Shown here piece after piece: positions 45,123-53,917 of a stretch of 64,000 bases of DNA (its first letter is position 1; each line of letters begins with the position of its first letter). The notes under the pieces are model-generated. The model saw only the letters and a program-made list of their open reading frames with translations, was not told where the DNA came from and made no database searches. The stretch is from HGM04593 sp045636125 (GTDB lineage: Bacteria; Bacteroidota; Bacteroidia; Bacteroidales; Bacteroidaceae): NCBI GenBank assembly GCA_045636125.1, contig JAZTWX010000025.1:50104-114103 (forward strand). The letters run 5' to 3'. The translations under genes and the position numbers were made by a program.

Positions 45123-46187
45123 TTATTTGTCGGAATACTCCTTGATGCGGTTCTCGTCGCTCATACGGCACACAAGGAGATTGCCTTCGTTTTCCGAAAT
45201 AATGCAGTCGTCGACACCAATTACCACAACGCTCTTCATATTACGGGTATTCACGATGCAGTTGCGCGACTCACAGAAAGAGCCCTCGGCGTTACCGAGA
45301 GCAACGTTGCCGTTAAGGTCCTTCTGCACCTGATTATGCAACGACACCCAGGTTCCAAGGTCGCTCCAACCAAAATTCGAGGGGAAGACAAAAATTTCGT
45401 CGGCACGCTCCATAATGGCATAATCGACCGAGATATTGCGGCACTCGGGGAAACGCTCGTTCACCATAGCCTGCTCCTCGGGGGTAAAGTAATAGGGGGT
45501 GAGCGACTCGAACACCTCAGCAATGGGGCCCTGGTACACACGGAACGCATTTACAATGGTAGAAACGTTCCAGATGAATATTCCCGCATTCCAGTAGAAA
45601 TTGTTCTTGGCAATGTAGGCTTTTGCAGTGTCGGCATCGGGTTTCTCCTTGAAAGAATCGACACGGAACACCTCTTTGTTGGCAAGCGAGGCGGTTGCAA
45701 GGGCCGCCTCAATGTAACCGTAACCGGTGTCGGGACGGGTGGGCTTAATACCAAGTGTGAGTATCGCATCCGAGTCGGCCACAAATTTCAACGACGACGA
45801 AACAATGCGACGGAACTCCTGCACATCGGTAACAAAATGGTCACTGGGAGTAACCACCATATTGGCGTGCGGGTCTTTTTTCTTTATTTTCCAGGCAGCA
45901 TAGGCTATGCAAGGGGCTGTGTTGCGGCGGCAAGGCTCCTGCAGGATGTTCTCCTCGGGCACCTGGGGCAGTTGCTCTTTCACCAGCGGCGCATATTTTT
46001 CCGATGTAAGCACCCACACATTTTCGGGCGGGCAAATGTCGCCGAAACGCTCAACAGTGAGCTGCAGGAGCGATTTACCGCACCCAAGAACATCTATAAA
46101 CTGTTTAGGACGGTCTACCGTGCTCATTGGCCAGAAACGGCTTCCAATGCCGCCGGCCATTATTACTACGTGATTCGAATTATTCAT
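45123..46187 (-). CDS. manC: Mannose-1-phosphate guanylyltransferase
   Basis: This enzyme makes GDP-mannose from mannose 1-phosphate and GTP, for surface glycans and GDP-fucose. The 354-aa product, read from the ATG at 46187, has the nucleotidyltransferase signature AGGIGSRFWPMSTVDRPKQF, then EPCRRNTAPCIAYAAW, MVVTPSDHFV (metal and nucleotide site), GYGYIE, VDSFKEKPD, FYWNAGIFIW and WSDLGTW. It lacks the C-terminal isomerase domain of the bifunctional long form. A TATCTTCG element on the minus strand at 46225-46232 is the likely promoter. It stands divergent to the WecA-like gene at 46425, both concerned with polymer sugar supply. Confidence 0.94.
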   Translation of the reverse strand: MNNSNHVVIMAGGIGSRFWPMSTVDRPKQFIDVLGCGKSLLQLTVERFGDICPPENVWVLTSEKYAPLVKEQLPQVPEENILQEPCRRNTAPCIAYAAWKIKKKDPHANMVVTPSDHFVTDVQEFRRIVSSSLKFVADSDAILTLGIKPTRPDTGYGYIEAALATASLANKEVFRVDSFKEKPDADTAKAYIAKNNFYWNAGIFIWNVSTIVNAFRVYQGPIAEVFESLTPYYFTPEEQAMVNERFPECRNISVDYAIMERADEIFVFPSNFGWSDLGTWVSLHNQVQKDLNGNVALGNAEGSFCESRNCIVNTRNMKSVVVIGVDDCIISENEGNLLVCRMSDENRIKEYSDK

Positions 46188-46224
46188 ATTTTCAAAAAAA
46201 AGGTTCAATTATCTATAACAAATG

Positions 46225-46232
46225 CGAAGATA
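46225..46232 (-). promoter_or_regulatory. -7-like element for manC
   Basis: On the minus strand this reads TATCTTCG, 38 bases before the manC ATG. Confidence 0.45.
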
Positions 46233-46322
46233 CAAAAAAGATGGATATACCAAAAAAAGAGAGTTTTTTTTCAATAACAAAATACCATAATGCACAACCG
46301 TTACAATAAAGAGACAATAAAT

Positions 46323-46353
46323 TTTGTTTTTTATTGAAAAGGATGTACTTTTG
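46323..46353 (+). promoter_or_regulatory. Complete Bacteroidota promoter for the WecA-like gene
   Basis: The -33 TTTG (46323-46326) and -7 TACTTTTG (46346-46353) are separated by 19 bases, the classical arrangement. The leader to the ATG at 46425 is about 65 bases. Confidence 0.65.
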
Positions 46354-46424
46354 TTTAATTAATACTAATAATCAATTGGAAACAACGGAAAAGAAAAGCC
46401 GTTGCACAAAAACATATTACAGCT

Positions 46425-47600
46425 ATGAATCTTTGTAAAGAGGTGTACCATCTGTTGCTGCCGTTCCTTGCAGCATTCATATCGACATTGTGGATTCATC
46501 CCAAAATATTGAAGATTGCGATACTCAAAAACATTGTCGACAACCCCGACGCCCGCAAGTTGCAGCGTTGCCCCATCCCCGTGATGGGCGGTATTGCCGT
46601 GTTCTTCGGTCTCTTGGTGGGAATTTGTTCGTCGCAGATAATGTTCTTCAGCCCCGGAGTATTCATTCTCACGGCAGCAATGCTCGTAATGCTCTACACG
46701 GGAACAATCGATGACATTCTCGACCTCTCGCCCAACATCCGTTTCCTCATAGAAATTCTTGTTGTAGGCTTCATTATGTATGTAAACGAGTGTGCCATAA
46801 ACAATTTCAACGGCCTGTGGGGCATTGGCACAATCCCTATGTGGGTTGCGGCACCTCTCACTGTTTTTGCCGCCGTAGGCATTATAAATGCCATAAACCT
46901 CATCGACGGCGTGAATGGCCTCTCGTCGGGTTTCTGCTTTATGGCATCGGTTCTTTTTGCCATAATGTTCTACATTTCGGGCAACGTAACAATGACAATT
47001 CTGGCAACATCGGCTGCGGGAGCAATTGTGCCGTTCTTCCTTCATAACGTGTTCGGCAAGACCTCCAAAATGTTCATTGGCGACGGCGGAACACTGGTTA
47101 TCGGCACAATGATGTCGATGTTCGTTATAAGCATCCTGGGCAAAGGCTCGCTCAGCGCCCGCTTTGCCGAGCAGGGCGTGGGACTTATCCCCTTCACCCT
47201 TGCAGTGCTCGCAGTGCCCGTGTTCGACACTCTGCGCGTAATGTCTATGCGCATATTAAGGGGAAAATCACCCTTCAGCCCCGACAAGACCCACCTGCAC
47301 CACCTTTTCATTGAGCTTGGGTTCACACACACCGGAACTACGGTTTCCATCCTCTCGCTCAACTTTCTCATAGTTGTAGCGTGGTTCCTTTCGTACAAAC
47401 TTGGAGCATCAATAGATACCCAGCTCTACATTGTAATTGCAATGAGCCTGTGCATAACCTTTGTGTTCTACAAATTTGCGAAGGACCAGATTGTACACAA
47501 CGGTAAGGGGCTGAAAGTTCTTAAAGCCATTGCCAATTTTATGCATATCGAAAAGCACGGCATATGGTCAAAGGTTGAAAAACTTATCGATAAATTATAA
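46425..47600 (+). CDS. Polyprenyl-phosphate sugar-1-phosphate transferase (MraY/WecA/TagO family)
   Basis: Such enzymes load the first sugar phosphate, usually N-acetylglucosamine 1-phosphate, onto undecaprenyl phosphate, initiating O-antigen, capsule or other glycans. The 391-aa product has about eleven membrane helices. Family marks: PDARKLQRCPIPVMGGIAVF, GTIDDILDLSP (the first DDxxD-like acidic pair), NAINLIDGVNGLSSG (catalytic Asp), MFIGDGGTLVIG, and DKTHLHHLF (the WecA-type HxHH loop). The HLHH loop and absence of pentapeptide motifs separate it from MraY. It is divergent from manC and ends in a perfect palindrome shared with the convergent plug-protein gene. Confidence 0.92.
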   Translation: MNLCKEVYHLLLPFLAAFISTLWIHPKILKIAILKNIVDNPDARKLQRCPIPVMGGIAVFFGLLVGICSSQIMFFSPGVFILTAAMLVMLYTGTIDDILDLSPNIRFLIEILVVGFIMYVNECAINNFNGLWGIGTIPMWVAAPLTVFAAVGIINAINLIDGVNGLSSGFCFMASVLFAIMFYISGNVTMTILATSAAGAIVPFFLHNVFGKTSKMFIGDGGTLVIGTMMSMFVISILGKGSLSARFAEQGVGLIPFTLAVLAVPVFDTLRVMSMRILRGKSPFSPDKTHLHHLFIELGFTHTGTTVSILSLNFLIVVAWFLSYKLGASIDTQLYIVIAMSLCITFVFYKFAKDQIVHNGKGLKVLKAIANFMHIEKHGIWSKVEKLIDKL

Positions 47601-47636
47601 TTAAAAAATGCGTTCCTAGGAACGCATTTTTTAATT
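47599..47636 (+). terminator. 38-bp perfect palindromic terminator between convergent genes
   Basis: The sequence from 47599 to 47636 is a perfect inverted repeat centred on CCTAGG, with A6 and T6 tracts. It overlaps the last bases of the plug-protein gene (stop at 47631) and begins at the end of the WecA-like gene. Confidence 0.85.
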
Positions 47637-48878
47637 ACTTTTTGCCGGCATTGTACCCACACGCCCCACGCCTATGAGCTTGTCGTAACGGCTACCGAAC
47701 TCTTTGTGATAGATAAAAATGAGATACTCGTTGGAGGTATTGTAGAAATCGCCCTCGGCAGCGGCTGTCTGCGCAATAGAAGAACCGCCGGGCAACCACA
47801 CGTAAGCATAATTATAAAGCCCCATTTTAAGCAGTTTGGTCGCACGATAAGTACCGCTGGCAGCATCGTAGAAGAGGCGGTTACCGCTGTCAAAGGTGTT
47901 GCCACAGAAATCGCCCAGGAGATAGTAGTCGCCACCCGCACGCTGAGGAGCCGCGAGCGAGAAGTGGACAAAAAGATAGTCGGCCTCAACCGAAGAACCG
48001 TAACCATCGAGAGTGTTTATATAATAGCGACCATTTTCGTCCAGCGTGGTGAGATGCGATTTTTGAGGCGCATCGGTGTATAATTCGGCGTGATAATATG
48101 GAGCCGAGTAAATTACCCGTGCCACGCCCATTCCCGGCGCAGAGGTGTCGGTAATTTCGAAACGACGATACTCGTTACCAGCATCGAAAATAAGTTTCCC
48201 GTTATATACATACTGCAGGCTGTTGCCCGTAATGTGCGTGGGAAGAATGCCTGCAACGCAGTTGTCGGTACGGCGGTTCTGATACACTACAGCTTTTATC
48301 TCGTTGGCAGGGTTGGGTATATTGTACGACGGGTGATGCACCGAAAAGCTCAATTGCTGGTGGGTTTTATTATGGTCGATGTCGGTGTCTCCGCTAACCG
48401 TGGCGCTTAATGCCACGCGCTCGTCAAGCACCGCAAAGCGATACTCGGCAACAGGTGTTTCATCATCGTCAACAACCGTAACCTTGTAATTACCCGCCAG
48501 CTTAAGGTTCACATTCTCGTTGGGGAGGGTAAAAGAGTATGTGGTATACAGGAAAGTGGTGTTCACCGAGTTTTCCCACTCCTCCACCGGCATATCGTTG
48601 AAGCCGTCAAGGTAATCGACCTCAAAAAGTTCCGACTGTTGCCACCCTGCATCGCAGTGCTGTATTCTGCAGGTGTAGCGGTTGTAATTGTGCGACATCT
48701 CGTCGAAAGCGAACTGCAGTTCATCGTCGCTGTTCAAGCGTAACACGGGCGGCAGGTCGCTGTCGCCGTTCAGTACCACGGAGAGCGAACGCACATCGGG
48801 CGAAAGCGAACAGGCAAATTGCGCGCTCGCACCCACCGCAACAAGGAACAGCGCTATACAAAGCAGGTATCTTTTCAT
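47631..48878 (-). CDS. DUF5103 protein (type IX secretion system plug protein)
   Basis: DUF5103 proteins are associated with the T9SS; the Flavobacterium relative binds and plugs the SprA translocon from the periplasmic side. The 415-aa product, from the ATG at 48878, has a signal peptide (cleavage near ASAQF). The family pattern follows: SLSVVLNGDSDLPPVLRLNSDDELQFAFDEM, YTCRIQHCDAGWQQSEL, EVDYLDGFND, beta-rich modules, GDYYLLGDFCGN, and the GLYNYAYVW segment. It stands alone rather than with other T9SS genes. With the PorQ-like gene at 1.3 kb and the tailed proteins at 41 and 62 kb, it indicates a functional T9SS. Confidence 0.88.
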   Translation of the reverse strand: MKRYLLCIALFLVAVGASAQFACSLSPDVRSLSVVLNGDSDLPPVLRLNSDDELQFAFDEMSHNYNRYTCRIQHCDAGWQQSELFEVDYLDGFNDMPVEEWENSVNTTFLYTTYSFTLPNENVNLKLAGNYKVTVVDDDETPVAEYRFAVLDERVALSATVSGDTDIDHNKTHQQLSFSVHHPSYNIPNPANEIKAVVYQNRRTDNCVAGILPTHITGNSLQYVYNGKLIFDAGNEYRRFEITDTSAPGMGVARVIYSAPYYHAELYTDAPQKSHLTTLDENGRYYINTLDGYGSSVEADYLFVHFSLAAPQRAGGDYYLLGDFCGNTFDSGNRLFYDAASGTYRATKLLKMGLYNYAYVWLPGGSSIAQTAAAEGDFYNTSNEYLIFIYHKEFGSRYDKLIGVGRVGTMPAKSN

Positions 48879-48899
48879 TTGAAATTCCAATTACTGCGG

Positions 48900-48907
48900 C
48901 GAAGATA
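48900..48907 (-). promoter_or_regulatory. -7-like element for the plug-protein gene
   Basis: On the minus strand this reads TATCTTCG, about 22 bases before the ATG. Confidence 0.4.
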
Positions 48908-48981
48908 GCCAATAAAAGAGAACTTATTACTATTTTTGAAGTAATTTTAGAATACTGTTTTTATTCCTTAACCACCAACAA

Positions 48982-49818
48982 ATGAAAAATATTCTCCTTG
49001 CACTGCTGCTGGCCCTCCCCACCCTGCTTTTTGCGCAGGAGAGAGCCTACAGCACAAACGACAGCCTTTTTGTGGAGACCATATTACAAAAGTTCTCACA
49101 CGCCGAATACAACGGCAAGCTTGTTATGGATATTGCCGAGGAGTTCCTGGGGCGCAAATATACCGCCGGGACGCTCGACAGCGGCAGCAAAGAGAGGCTT
49201 ATCATAGACACCGGAAATGTCGACTGCACAACATTTGTGGAAATAGTAGTTGCCATTGCAACAACAATAAAAGAGGGTGGAAATTTTGCCGTTTTCTGCA
49301 ACAACCTGCAGAAACTGCGCTACAAAGGTGGTATTATCGATGGATACGCATCGCGCCTGCACTATATTACACAATGGGCAAGTGACGCCCGTGAGAAGGG
49401 CATTTTAACCGAAGTCACACGTTGCGCGTTGAGCCGAAACGCCGTTCTCAACCTTTGCTATATGAGCCGTAACCCCGAAAAATACCCACAGCTGAAAGAA
49501 AACGCTGCTTTGCAACGAAAAATTGAAGAGAGCGAAAAGCCCTTCCAAGGAATTGAGGTTCCCTACATCCCCAAAGAGCACCTGCTAAAGGACAACGCCT
49601 CACTCCCCATTGCCGATGGTGACATTATTGCACTCACGACCGACATTCAAGGGCTCGATGTTCTGCACGTAGGGTTCGCCTTTTGGAAAGAGGGCAAGCT
49701 GCATTTGTTGCACGCATCGTCGGGCGAAGGAAGGGTTATAAAAGAGAGCCGCACACTTTTTGACTATCTCAAGAACAAGAAACGCCACACCGGCGCAAGA
49801 GTTTTCAGGTTACAATAA
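48982..49818 (+). CDS. DUF1460 protein, N-acetylmuramoyl-L-alanine amidase-like
   Basis: The 278-aa secreted protein has a signal peptide (about residues 1-18, ending LFAQE). Its DUF1460 core resembles NlpC/P60-type papain-fold hydrolases: VDCTTFVEIVVA carries the probable catalytic Cys, GIIDGYASRLHYITQWASDAREKG gives the family's long helical insert, and LDVLHVGFAFWKEGKLHLLHAS gives the His. Structural-genomics work on Bacteroides members of the family supports a peptidoglycan amidase-like fold, but the substrate here is inferred. It stands alone and terminates in a strong hairpin with the OmpA gene facing it. Confidence 0.88.
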   Translation: MKNILLALLLALPTLLFAQERAYSTNDSLFVETILQKFSHAEYNGKLVMDIAEEFLGRKYTAGTLDSGSKERLIIDTGNVDCTTFVEIVVAIATTIKEGGNFAVFCNNLQKLRYKGGIIDGYASRLHYITQWASDAREKGILTEVTRCALSRNAVLNLCYMSRNPEKYPQLKENAALQRKIEESEKPFQGIEVPYIPKEHLLKDNASLPIADGDIIALTTDIQGLDVLHVGFAFWKEGKLHLLHASSGEGRVIKESRTLFDYLKNKKRHTGARVFRLQ

Positions 49819-49859
49819 ACAAACAGACCGACGGGCGCTGCCCGTCGGTCTGTTTGTTT
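49817..49859 (+). terminator. Bidirectional terminator with a 20-bp perfect stem
   Basis: Positions 49817-49836 pair perfectly with 49840-49859 around a 3-base loop. It sits between two convergent genes. Confidence 0.88.
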
Positions 49860-49878
49860 GTCTATTGCTGAAAAGGTC

Positions 49879-50568
49879 TTATTTCAATGTACCATTATTG
49901 GCAGCCTCAATCATAGCTGTACTTGCATACATAAAGATTTCTACGCGACGGTTTTTCTCACGTCCCTCTTCTGTAGCATTGTCGGCAACAGGCTGTTTCG
50001 AGCCGAACCCTTCTACGCTCTTAATCTGCGAATCGGCAACGCCAAGACCCTTCAGATATGTGGCAACAGAGTTTGCACGGTTAACCGAGAGGGGGTCGTT
50101 GATAGCATCGGTACCTGTATTGTCGGTGTGACCATACACAACAACATCGGCGTCGCTGTACTCTTTCAACACCTTTGCAAACTGCTCAAGATCGCTTTTC
50201 GAAGCAGCGTTAAGCGCATAGCTGTTCAAAGGGAACATAATACCCGACTCGAATGTAACCTTAACTGCTTTAAGTTTGTTTGCATCGGTAATTGTCTCAA
50301 CTGTTGCACTCTCAATGAGAGAAGCAGCCTCGGCAGCCTTGTCCATTCTGTGACCGATGATAGCACCTGTACCGGCACCCACTGCAGTACCCACAGCAGC
50401 ACCAATAGCCTTGTTACCTGCAAAGTGACCGACAAGAAGACCAAGGGCTGCACCACCCGCAGCACCAAGCATACTGCCTTTTGCTGTGTTGTTAAGGCTT
50501 GAACAGCCACTCAAAACCATAGCGGCACACAAAGCCACCATAAAAGTTTTCAAAATTCCACGTTTCAT
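49879..50568 (-). CDS. OmpA family lipoprotein with glycine-zipper segment
   Basis: The 229-aa product is an outer-membrane lipoprotein (lipobox LSGC) with a Gly/Ala-rich glycine zipper segment (about 28-75, GAAGGAALGLLVGHFAG and GAAVGTAVGAGTGAIIG), which may insert in the membrane. The C-terminal OmpA domain (about 100-215) binds peptidoglycan. Its marks are LNSYALNAASKSDLEQFAKVL, VVVYGHTDNTGTDAINDPLSVNRANSVATYL and GFGSKQPVADNATEEGREKNRRVEI. Such proteins tie the outer membrane to the wall. A TACCTTTG element on the minus strand (50618-50625) lies before it. Confidence 0.92.
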   Translation of the reverse strand: MKRGILKTFMVALCAAMVLSGCSSLNNTAKGSMLGAAGGAALGLLVGHFAGNKAIGAAVGTAVGAGTGAIIGHRMDKAAEAASLIESATVETITDANKLKAVKVTFESGIMFPLNSYALNAASKSDLEQFAKVLKEYSDADVVVYGHTDNTGTDAINDPLSVNRANSVATYLKGLGVADSQIKSVEGFGSKQPVADNATEEGREKNRRVEIFMYASTAMIEAANNGTLK

Positions 50569-50617
50569 ATTTTCGTTTTTATTAATTATTACTTATTGCT
50601 TTTTACAAAATGCGGTG

Positions 50618-50625
50618 CAAAGGTA
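50618..50625 (-). promoter_or_regulatory. Bacteroidota -7 element for the OmpA lipoprotein
   Basis: On the minus strand this reads TACCTTTG, 50 bases before the ATG. Confidence 0.55.
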
Positions 50626-50751
50626 ACCAATAACACATAATTTTACAATTTAATGCCGAATTTTGATTGCGCGGCAACATAAATATTATAACATAGAACT
50701 TAAAGAGTTACTATTATTGGAAAAATAGTTCGCTTTTTCGGGCGAAATTTG

Positions 50752-50759
50752 TAATTTTG
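50752..50759 (+). promoter_or_regulatory. Bacteroidota -7 element for proS
   Basis: TAATTTTG matches TAnnTTTG, 37 bases before the proS ATG. Confidence 0.55.
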
Positions 50760-50795
50760 CGCAATAAACGATTAAGCAACAAATAACATTACAAT

Positions 50796-52274
50796 ATGGC
50801 AGAATTAAAAGAATTAACCAAACGCAGCGAGAGTTACTCGCAATGGTACAACGACCTTGTACTCAAAGCCGACCTTGCCGAGCAGTCGCCCGTGAGAGGT
50901 TGTATGGTAATTAAACCCTACGGATACGCAATATGGGAGAAGATGCAGCGCATCCTCGACGATAAATTCAAAGAGACAGGCCACCAGAACGCCTATTTTC
51001 CCCTTCTCATCCCCAAATCGTTCTTGAGCCGTGAGGCCGACCACGTTGAGGGCTTTGCAAAAGAGTGTGCAGTGGTAACACACTACCGCCTTAAGAATGC
51101 CCCCGACGGTAGCGGAGTTATTGTAGACCCCGCCGCAAAGTTGGAGGAGGAGATGATTATCCGCCCCACATCGGAGACTATCATCTGGAGCACATACAAG
51201 AACTGGATACAGTCGTACCGCGACCTCCCCATTATGGTAAACCAGTGGGCCAACGTAATGCGCTGGGAGATGCGCACACGCCTCTTCCTGCGTACAGCCG
51301 AGTTCTTGTGGCAGGAGGGACACACCGCACACGCAACACGCGAGGAGGCCGAAACTGAGGCAAAAACAATGCTCCACGTATACAACGACTTTGCCAACAA
51401 CTATATGGCGTTACCCGTTATAATGGGTGTAAAATCGGCCAATGAGCGTTTCGCAGGAGCACTCGACACATACACCATCGAGGGTATGATGCAGGACGGT
51501 AAAGCATTGCAGTGTGGTACATCACACTTCCTGGGACAGAACTTTGCAAAGGCATTCAACGTGCAGTTTGTAGACAAGAACAATAATCTTGAATATGTAT
51601 GGGCAACCTCTTGGGGAGTATCTACCCGCCTTATGGGTGCGCTCATAATGACACACTCCGACGACAACGGCCTTGTGCTGCCCCCCGCACTCGCCCCCAT
51701 TCAGGTGGTAATTGTGCCCATATACAAAAACGCCGAGCAGTTGCAGAAGATTGCCGACACAATTGATCCTATGATAAAGGAGCTCAAATCAATGGGCATA
51801 AGCGTAAAGTTCGACGACGCCGACAACCGTCGCCCCGGCTTCAAGTTTGCCGAATATGAGCTCAAGGGTGTGCCCGTACGCCTGGTACTCGGTGCCCGCG
51901 ACATTGAAAACGGCACAATTGAGGTTATGCGCCGCGACACTCTCGAAAAGGAGACACGTTCAATTGAGGGTATTACCGATTATGTAAAGGCTCTCCTCGA
52001 CGATATTCAGGCCAACCTGCACCGCAAGGCACTTGCAATGCGCGAGGCTTGTACACGCACAGTGGACACATACGAAGAGTTCAAGACAGAAATTGAAAAG
52101 GGCGGCTTTATCCTTGCCCACTGGGACGGTACCCCCGAAACAGAGGAGCTCATCAAGGCCGAAACAAAAGCAACCATACGCTGTATACCCTTTGAGTTCG
52201 ACAGCACACCCGGCACCTGTATGGTAACCGGCAAGCCCTCGGCTCGCCGAGTTCTCTTTGCAAGAGCATACTAA
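50796..52274 (+). CDS. proS: Proline-tRNA ligase (archaeal/eukaryal-type ProS)
   Basis: ProRS is a class II synthetase. The 492-aa protein is the short form without the editing insertion of E. coli ProRS. It has VRGCMVIKPYGYAIWEKMQ, the class II motif 2 (RPTSETIIWSTYKNWIQSYRDLP with MRWEMRTRLFLRTAEFLWQEGHTAHAT), GMMQDGKALQCGTSHFLGQNFAKAF, and motif 3 with SWGVSTRLMGALIMTHSDDNGLVLPPALAP. The anticodon-binding domain and a C-terminal zinc-like extension ending RRVLFARAY complete the archaeal/eukaryal pattern. This form occurs in Bacteroidota and some other bacteria. It has its own promoter and paired terminators. Confidence 0.96.
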   Translation: MAELKELTKRSESYSQWYNDLVLKADLAEQSPVRGCMVIKPYGYAIWEKMQRILDDKFKETGHQNAYFPLLIPKSFLSREADHVEGFAKECAVVTHYRLKNAPDGSGVIVDPAAKLEEEMIIRPTSETIIWSTYKNWIQSYRDLPIMVNQWANVMRWEMRTRLFLRTAEFLWQEGHTAHATREEAETEAKTMLHVYNDFANNYMALPVIMGVKSANERFAGALDTYTIEGMMQDGKALQCGTSHFLGQNFAKAFNVQFVDKNNNLEYVWATSWGVSTRLMGALIMTHSDDNGLVLPPALAPIQVVIVPIYKNAEQLQKIADTIDPMIKELKSMGISVKFDDADNRRPGFKFAEYELKGVPVRLVLGARDIENGTIEVMRRDTLEKETRSIEGITDYVKALLDDIQANLHRKALAMREACTRTVDTYEEFKTEIEKGGFILAHWDGTPETEELIKAETKATIRCIPFEFDSTPGTCMVTGKPSARRVLFARAY

Positions 52275-52291
52275 AAAGCCGTAAAAAGCAT

Positions 52292-52355
52292 AAAAAGTTA
52301 AAGCGACCTCAAGGTCGCCTTAACTTTTTGAGGAGTGAGATTCACTCCTTTTTTT
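52292..52355 (+). terminator. Two terminators after proS
   Basis: The first hairpin pairs AAAAAGTTAA and GCGACCT with their complements (52292-52329). A second has a 7-bp stem (52332-52338 with 52342-52348) and a run of seven T. Confidence 0.85.
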
Positions 52356-52369
52356 GTATCTTTAGGAGA

Positions 52370-53323
52370 TTAATTCCCGTTCTCGGTAGCCTCGTTCAGC
52401 CTGCGCTTACGCTCCTCTATGCGCTGCAGGAAAGCCTCGTACGAAGCACGTGTCCTTTTCCAACGGTTGTGTGTCCAGAGCCACGATGCAGGGTCTTTTC
52501 TTATATCCCTCTCGCACAGTCTGAAATACTCGTCGGTAATTTCATATTCGGGGTGTTGCGATGCATCCTCGGCCAAAAGGCTGAAACGTGCCACGTAACG
52601 GCCACGCGCCACACGCACAATTTTAACATAAAAGACCGATGCCTTTATGCGGCTGGCAATCTTTTCGGAGCCTGTGAACACAGGAGTATCCTGGTTAAGA
52701 AAAGTCACCCAATGGTTCATCGACTCCATTTTGGGAATCTGGTCGGCAATGCAGCCGAGTACAAGTTTCTTGCCGCTCTTCATCACCTCCATCACACGAC
52801 GTAAGGTGTTTTTCATTGTCACATTGTCGGCACCATACTGCCCGCGCATAACTTTGAAGAGTTTATCGAAACGCGCGTTACGCAATTTATGGTATATTGC
52901 ACTTGTAACAGTGTTCTCGGAATGGATGTAAAGCGGGAGACTTGTGATATATTCCCAGTTGAATGTGTGAGCCATATAGCAGATGCAGGAACGGCCCTCG
53001 CCCAGCATACGGTGCACCTCGTCGAGTCCCTCGAACACCATACGACGCCCCACCTCTTTCTCGCTCATCCCATAGTACTTTATCGTCTCCATGAAATAGT
53101 CGCAGAAACGGTGGTAGAAGTCCTTTTCAATGGCTATTATCTCTTTCTCACTCTTTTCGGGGAAAGAGTTGCGGAGATTCTTACGCACCACCTTACGACG
53201 GTATTTCACAACGTAATATACCAGTGGGTAAAGCATATCGGACAACACGAACAATGCTCGCATAGGAAGCTTGTTAAGCAGATAGAGCACTGCAATGGCT
53301 GTTTTGTTCCAGAAATCAGACAT
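52370..53323 (-). CDS. Lysophospholipid/lipid A acyltransferase (LpxL/HtrB family)
   Basis: This family adds secondary acyl chains to lipid A at the inner membrane. The 317-aa product has an N-terminal anchor helix (about residues 22-40, PMRALFVLSDMLYPLVYYVVKY), VVRKNLRNSFPEKSEKE, and the catalytic HX4(D/E) motif as AHTFNWE. GCIADQIPKM resembles the family's second motif (usually ADQSP), and PASWLWTHNRWKR is the conserved C-terminal motif. Glu in place of Asp in HX4D is common in the family. Which chain is added cannot be told. It is followed, on the same strand, by nothing, and the tRNA gene lies 31 bases upstream. Lpt genes elsewhere in the window export its likely product. Confidence 0.9.
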   Translation of the reverse strand: MSDFWNKTAIAVLYLLNKLPMRALFVLSDMLYPLVYYVVKYRRKVVRKNLRNSFPEKSEKEIIAIEKDFYHRFCDYFMETIKYYGMSEKEVGRRMVFEGLDEVHRMLGEGRSCICYMAHTFNWEYITSLPLYIHSENTVTSAIYHKLRNARFDKLFKVMRGQYGADNVTMKNTLRRVMEVMKSGKKLVLGCIADQIPKMESMNHWVTFLNQDTPVFTGSEKIASRIKASVFYVKIVRVARGRYVARFSLLAEDASQHPEYEITDEYFRLCERDIRKDPASWLWTHNRWKRTRASYEAFLQRIEERKRRLNEATENGN

Positions 53324-53354
53324 AAATGCTGTTGTTTTGTGTTAATCACATTTG

Positions 53355-53428
53355 TGATCCCGCTGGGATTCAAACCCAGGACCTTCAGAACCGGAATCTG
53401 ACGCTCTATTCAGCTAAGCTACGGGACC
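53355..53428 (-). tRNA. tRNA-Arg (anticodon CCG)
   Basis: The 74-base cloverleaf reads from GGTCCCG (acceptor) with 3' partner CGGGATC and discriminator A. The D arm is present, the anticodon stem TCAGA/TCTGA encloses loop TTCCGGT, and the T arm CTGGG-TTTGAAT-CCCAG is complete. Anticodon CCG reads CGG. The CCA end is not encoded. It is transcribed on the minus strand, away from the two leftward promoter repeats at 53478-53584. Confidence 0.95.
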
Positions 53429-53477
53429 AAAAAATATTACTGCACGTGCGCGAGTGCAGGTATGCGATGTGAGCACC

Positions 53478-53584
53478 GCTCATTTTCGCACCGCAATGCA
53501 AAGATGATGCCAGCGAGCGCAACGCAAGTTTACTTGCAGGTTGCAAAGCGAGCGCAGCTCATTTTCGCACCGCAGTGCAAAGAT
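53478..53584 (-). repeat. Tandem promoter repeat upstream of tRNA-Arg
   Basis: A 28-base unit occurs twice, at 53478-53505 and 53557-53584, with one mismatch and a 79-base period. On the minus strand each unit starts at a -7-like ATCTTTGCA and continues GCGGTGCGAAAATGAGC. A block GCGCTCGCT precedes the nearer copy, and CTGCGCTCGCTTTGCAA starts 59 bases before its -7 end, echoing the 65-bp module. The distal -7 reads TATCTTTG, the proximal one CATCTTTG. Confidence 0.6.
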
Positions 53585-53727
53585 ATGCAAAATATAGCGC
53601 CCACAAAACAAGCACGCTCTTTTTTTGAGCCCCAAGCAGTGCACGGCAGTTATTTTACATATATATAAATAAGGAGGAACAGAATTACACGCCTAGTCAT
53701 TAAACCATTATTCTGTTGCCATTAATT

Positions 53728-53792
53728 CTGCACTTGCCGCAAAAAAATACCGGAGCAAGCTTCGTATTTATTGCTCGTTTACACTATCTTTG
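53728..53792 (+). repeat. 65-bp promoter module, copy 2 (asnA distal)
   Basis: This copy runs from CTGCACTTGCCGC to TATCTTTG, exactly 65 bases, with GCTCGTTT before the -7 element. It is the most diverged of the four. Copy 3 follows 18 bases later in the same orientation. The stretch 53585-53727 shows no gene. Confidence 0.6.
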
Positions 53793-53810
53793 ATTAAAAT
53801 CGAATACAAA

Positions 53811-53875
53811 CTGCACTCGCTTTGAAAAAACAGAAATGAATTTCGCGTTTTCTCGCTCGTTTGTTATTATCTTTG
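53811..53875 (+). repeat. 65-bp promoter module, copy 3 (asnA proximal)
   Basis: This copy runs from CTGCACTCGC to TATCTTTG, exactly 65 bases. It holds a central GAAATGAATTTC inverted repeat and TCTCGCTCGTTTGTT near the end. It is 43 bases before the asnA ATG and closely matches the copy at 59244. Confidence 0.8.
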
Positions 53876-53917
53876 CAAACAATTGTAAAATTTGAACAAA
53901 GAAAAGACACAATATCA

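Noticed and set aside
44880..46277. A 465-codon plus-strand frame crossing from the TPR gene over manC
   Set aside because: It crosses a strong terminator and lies antisense to manC, which has full catalytic motifs.
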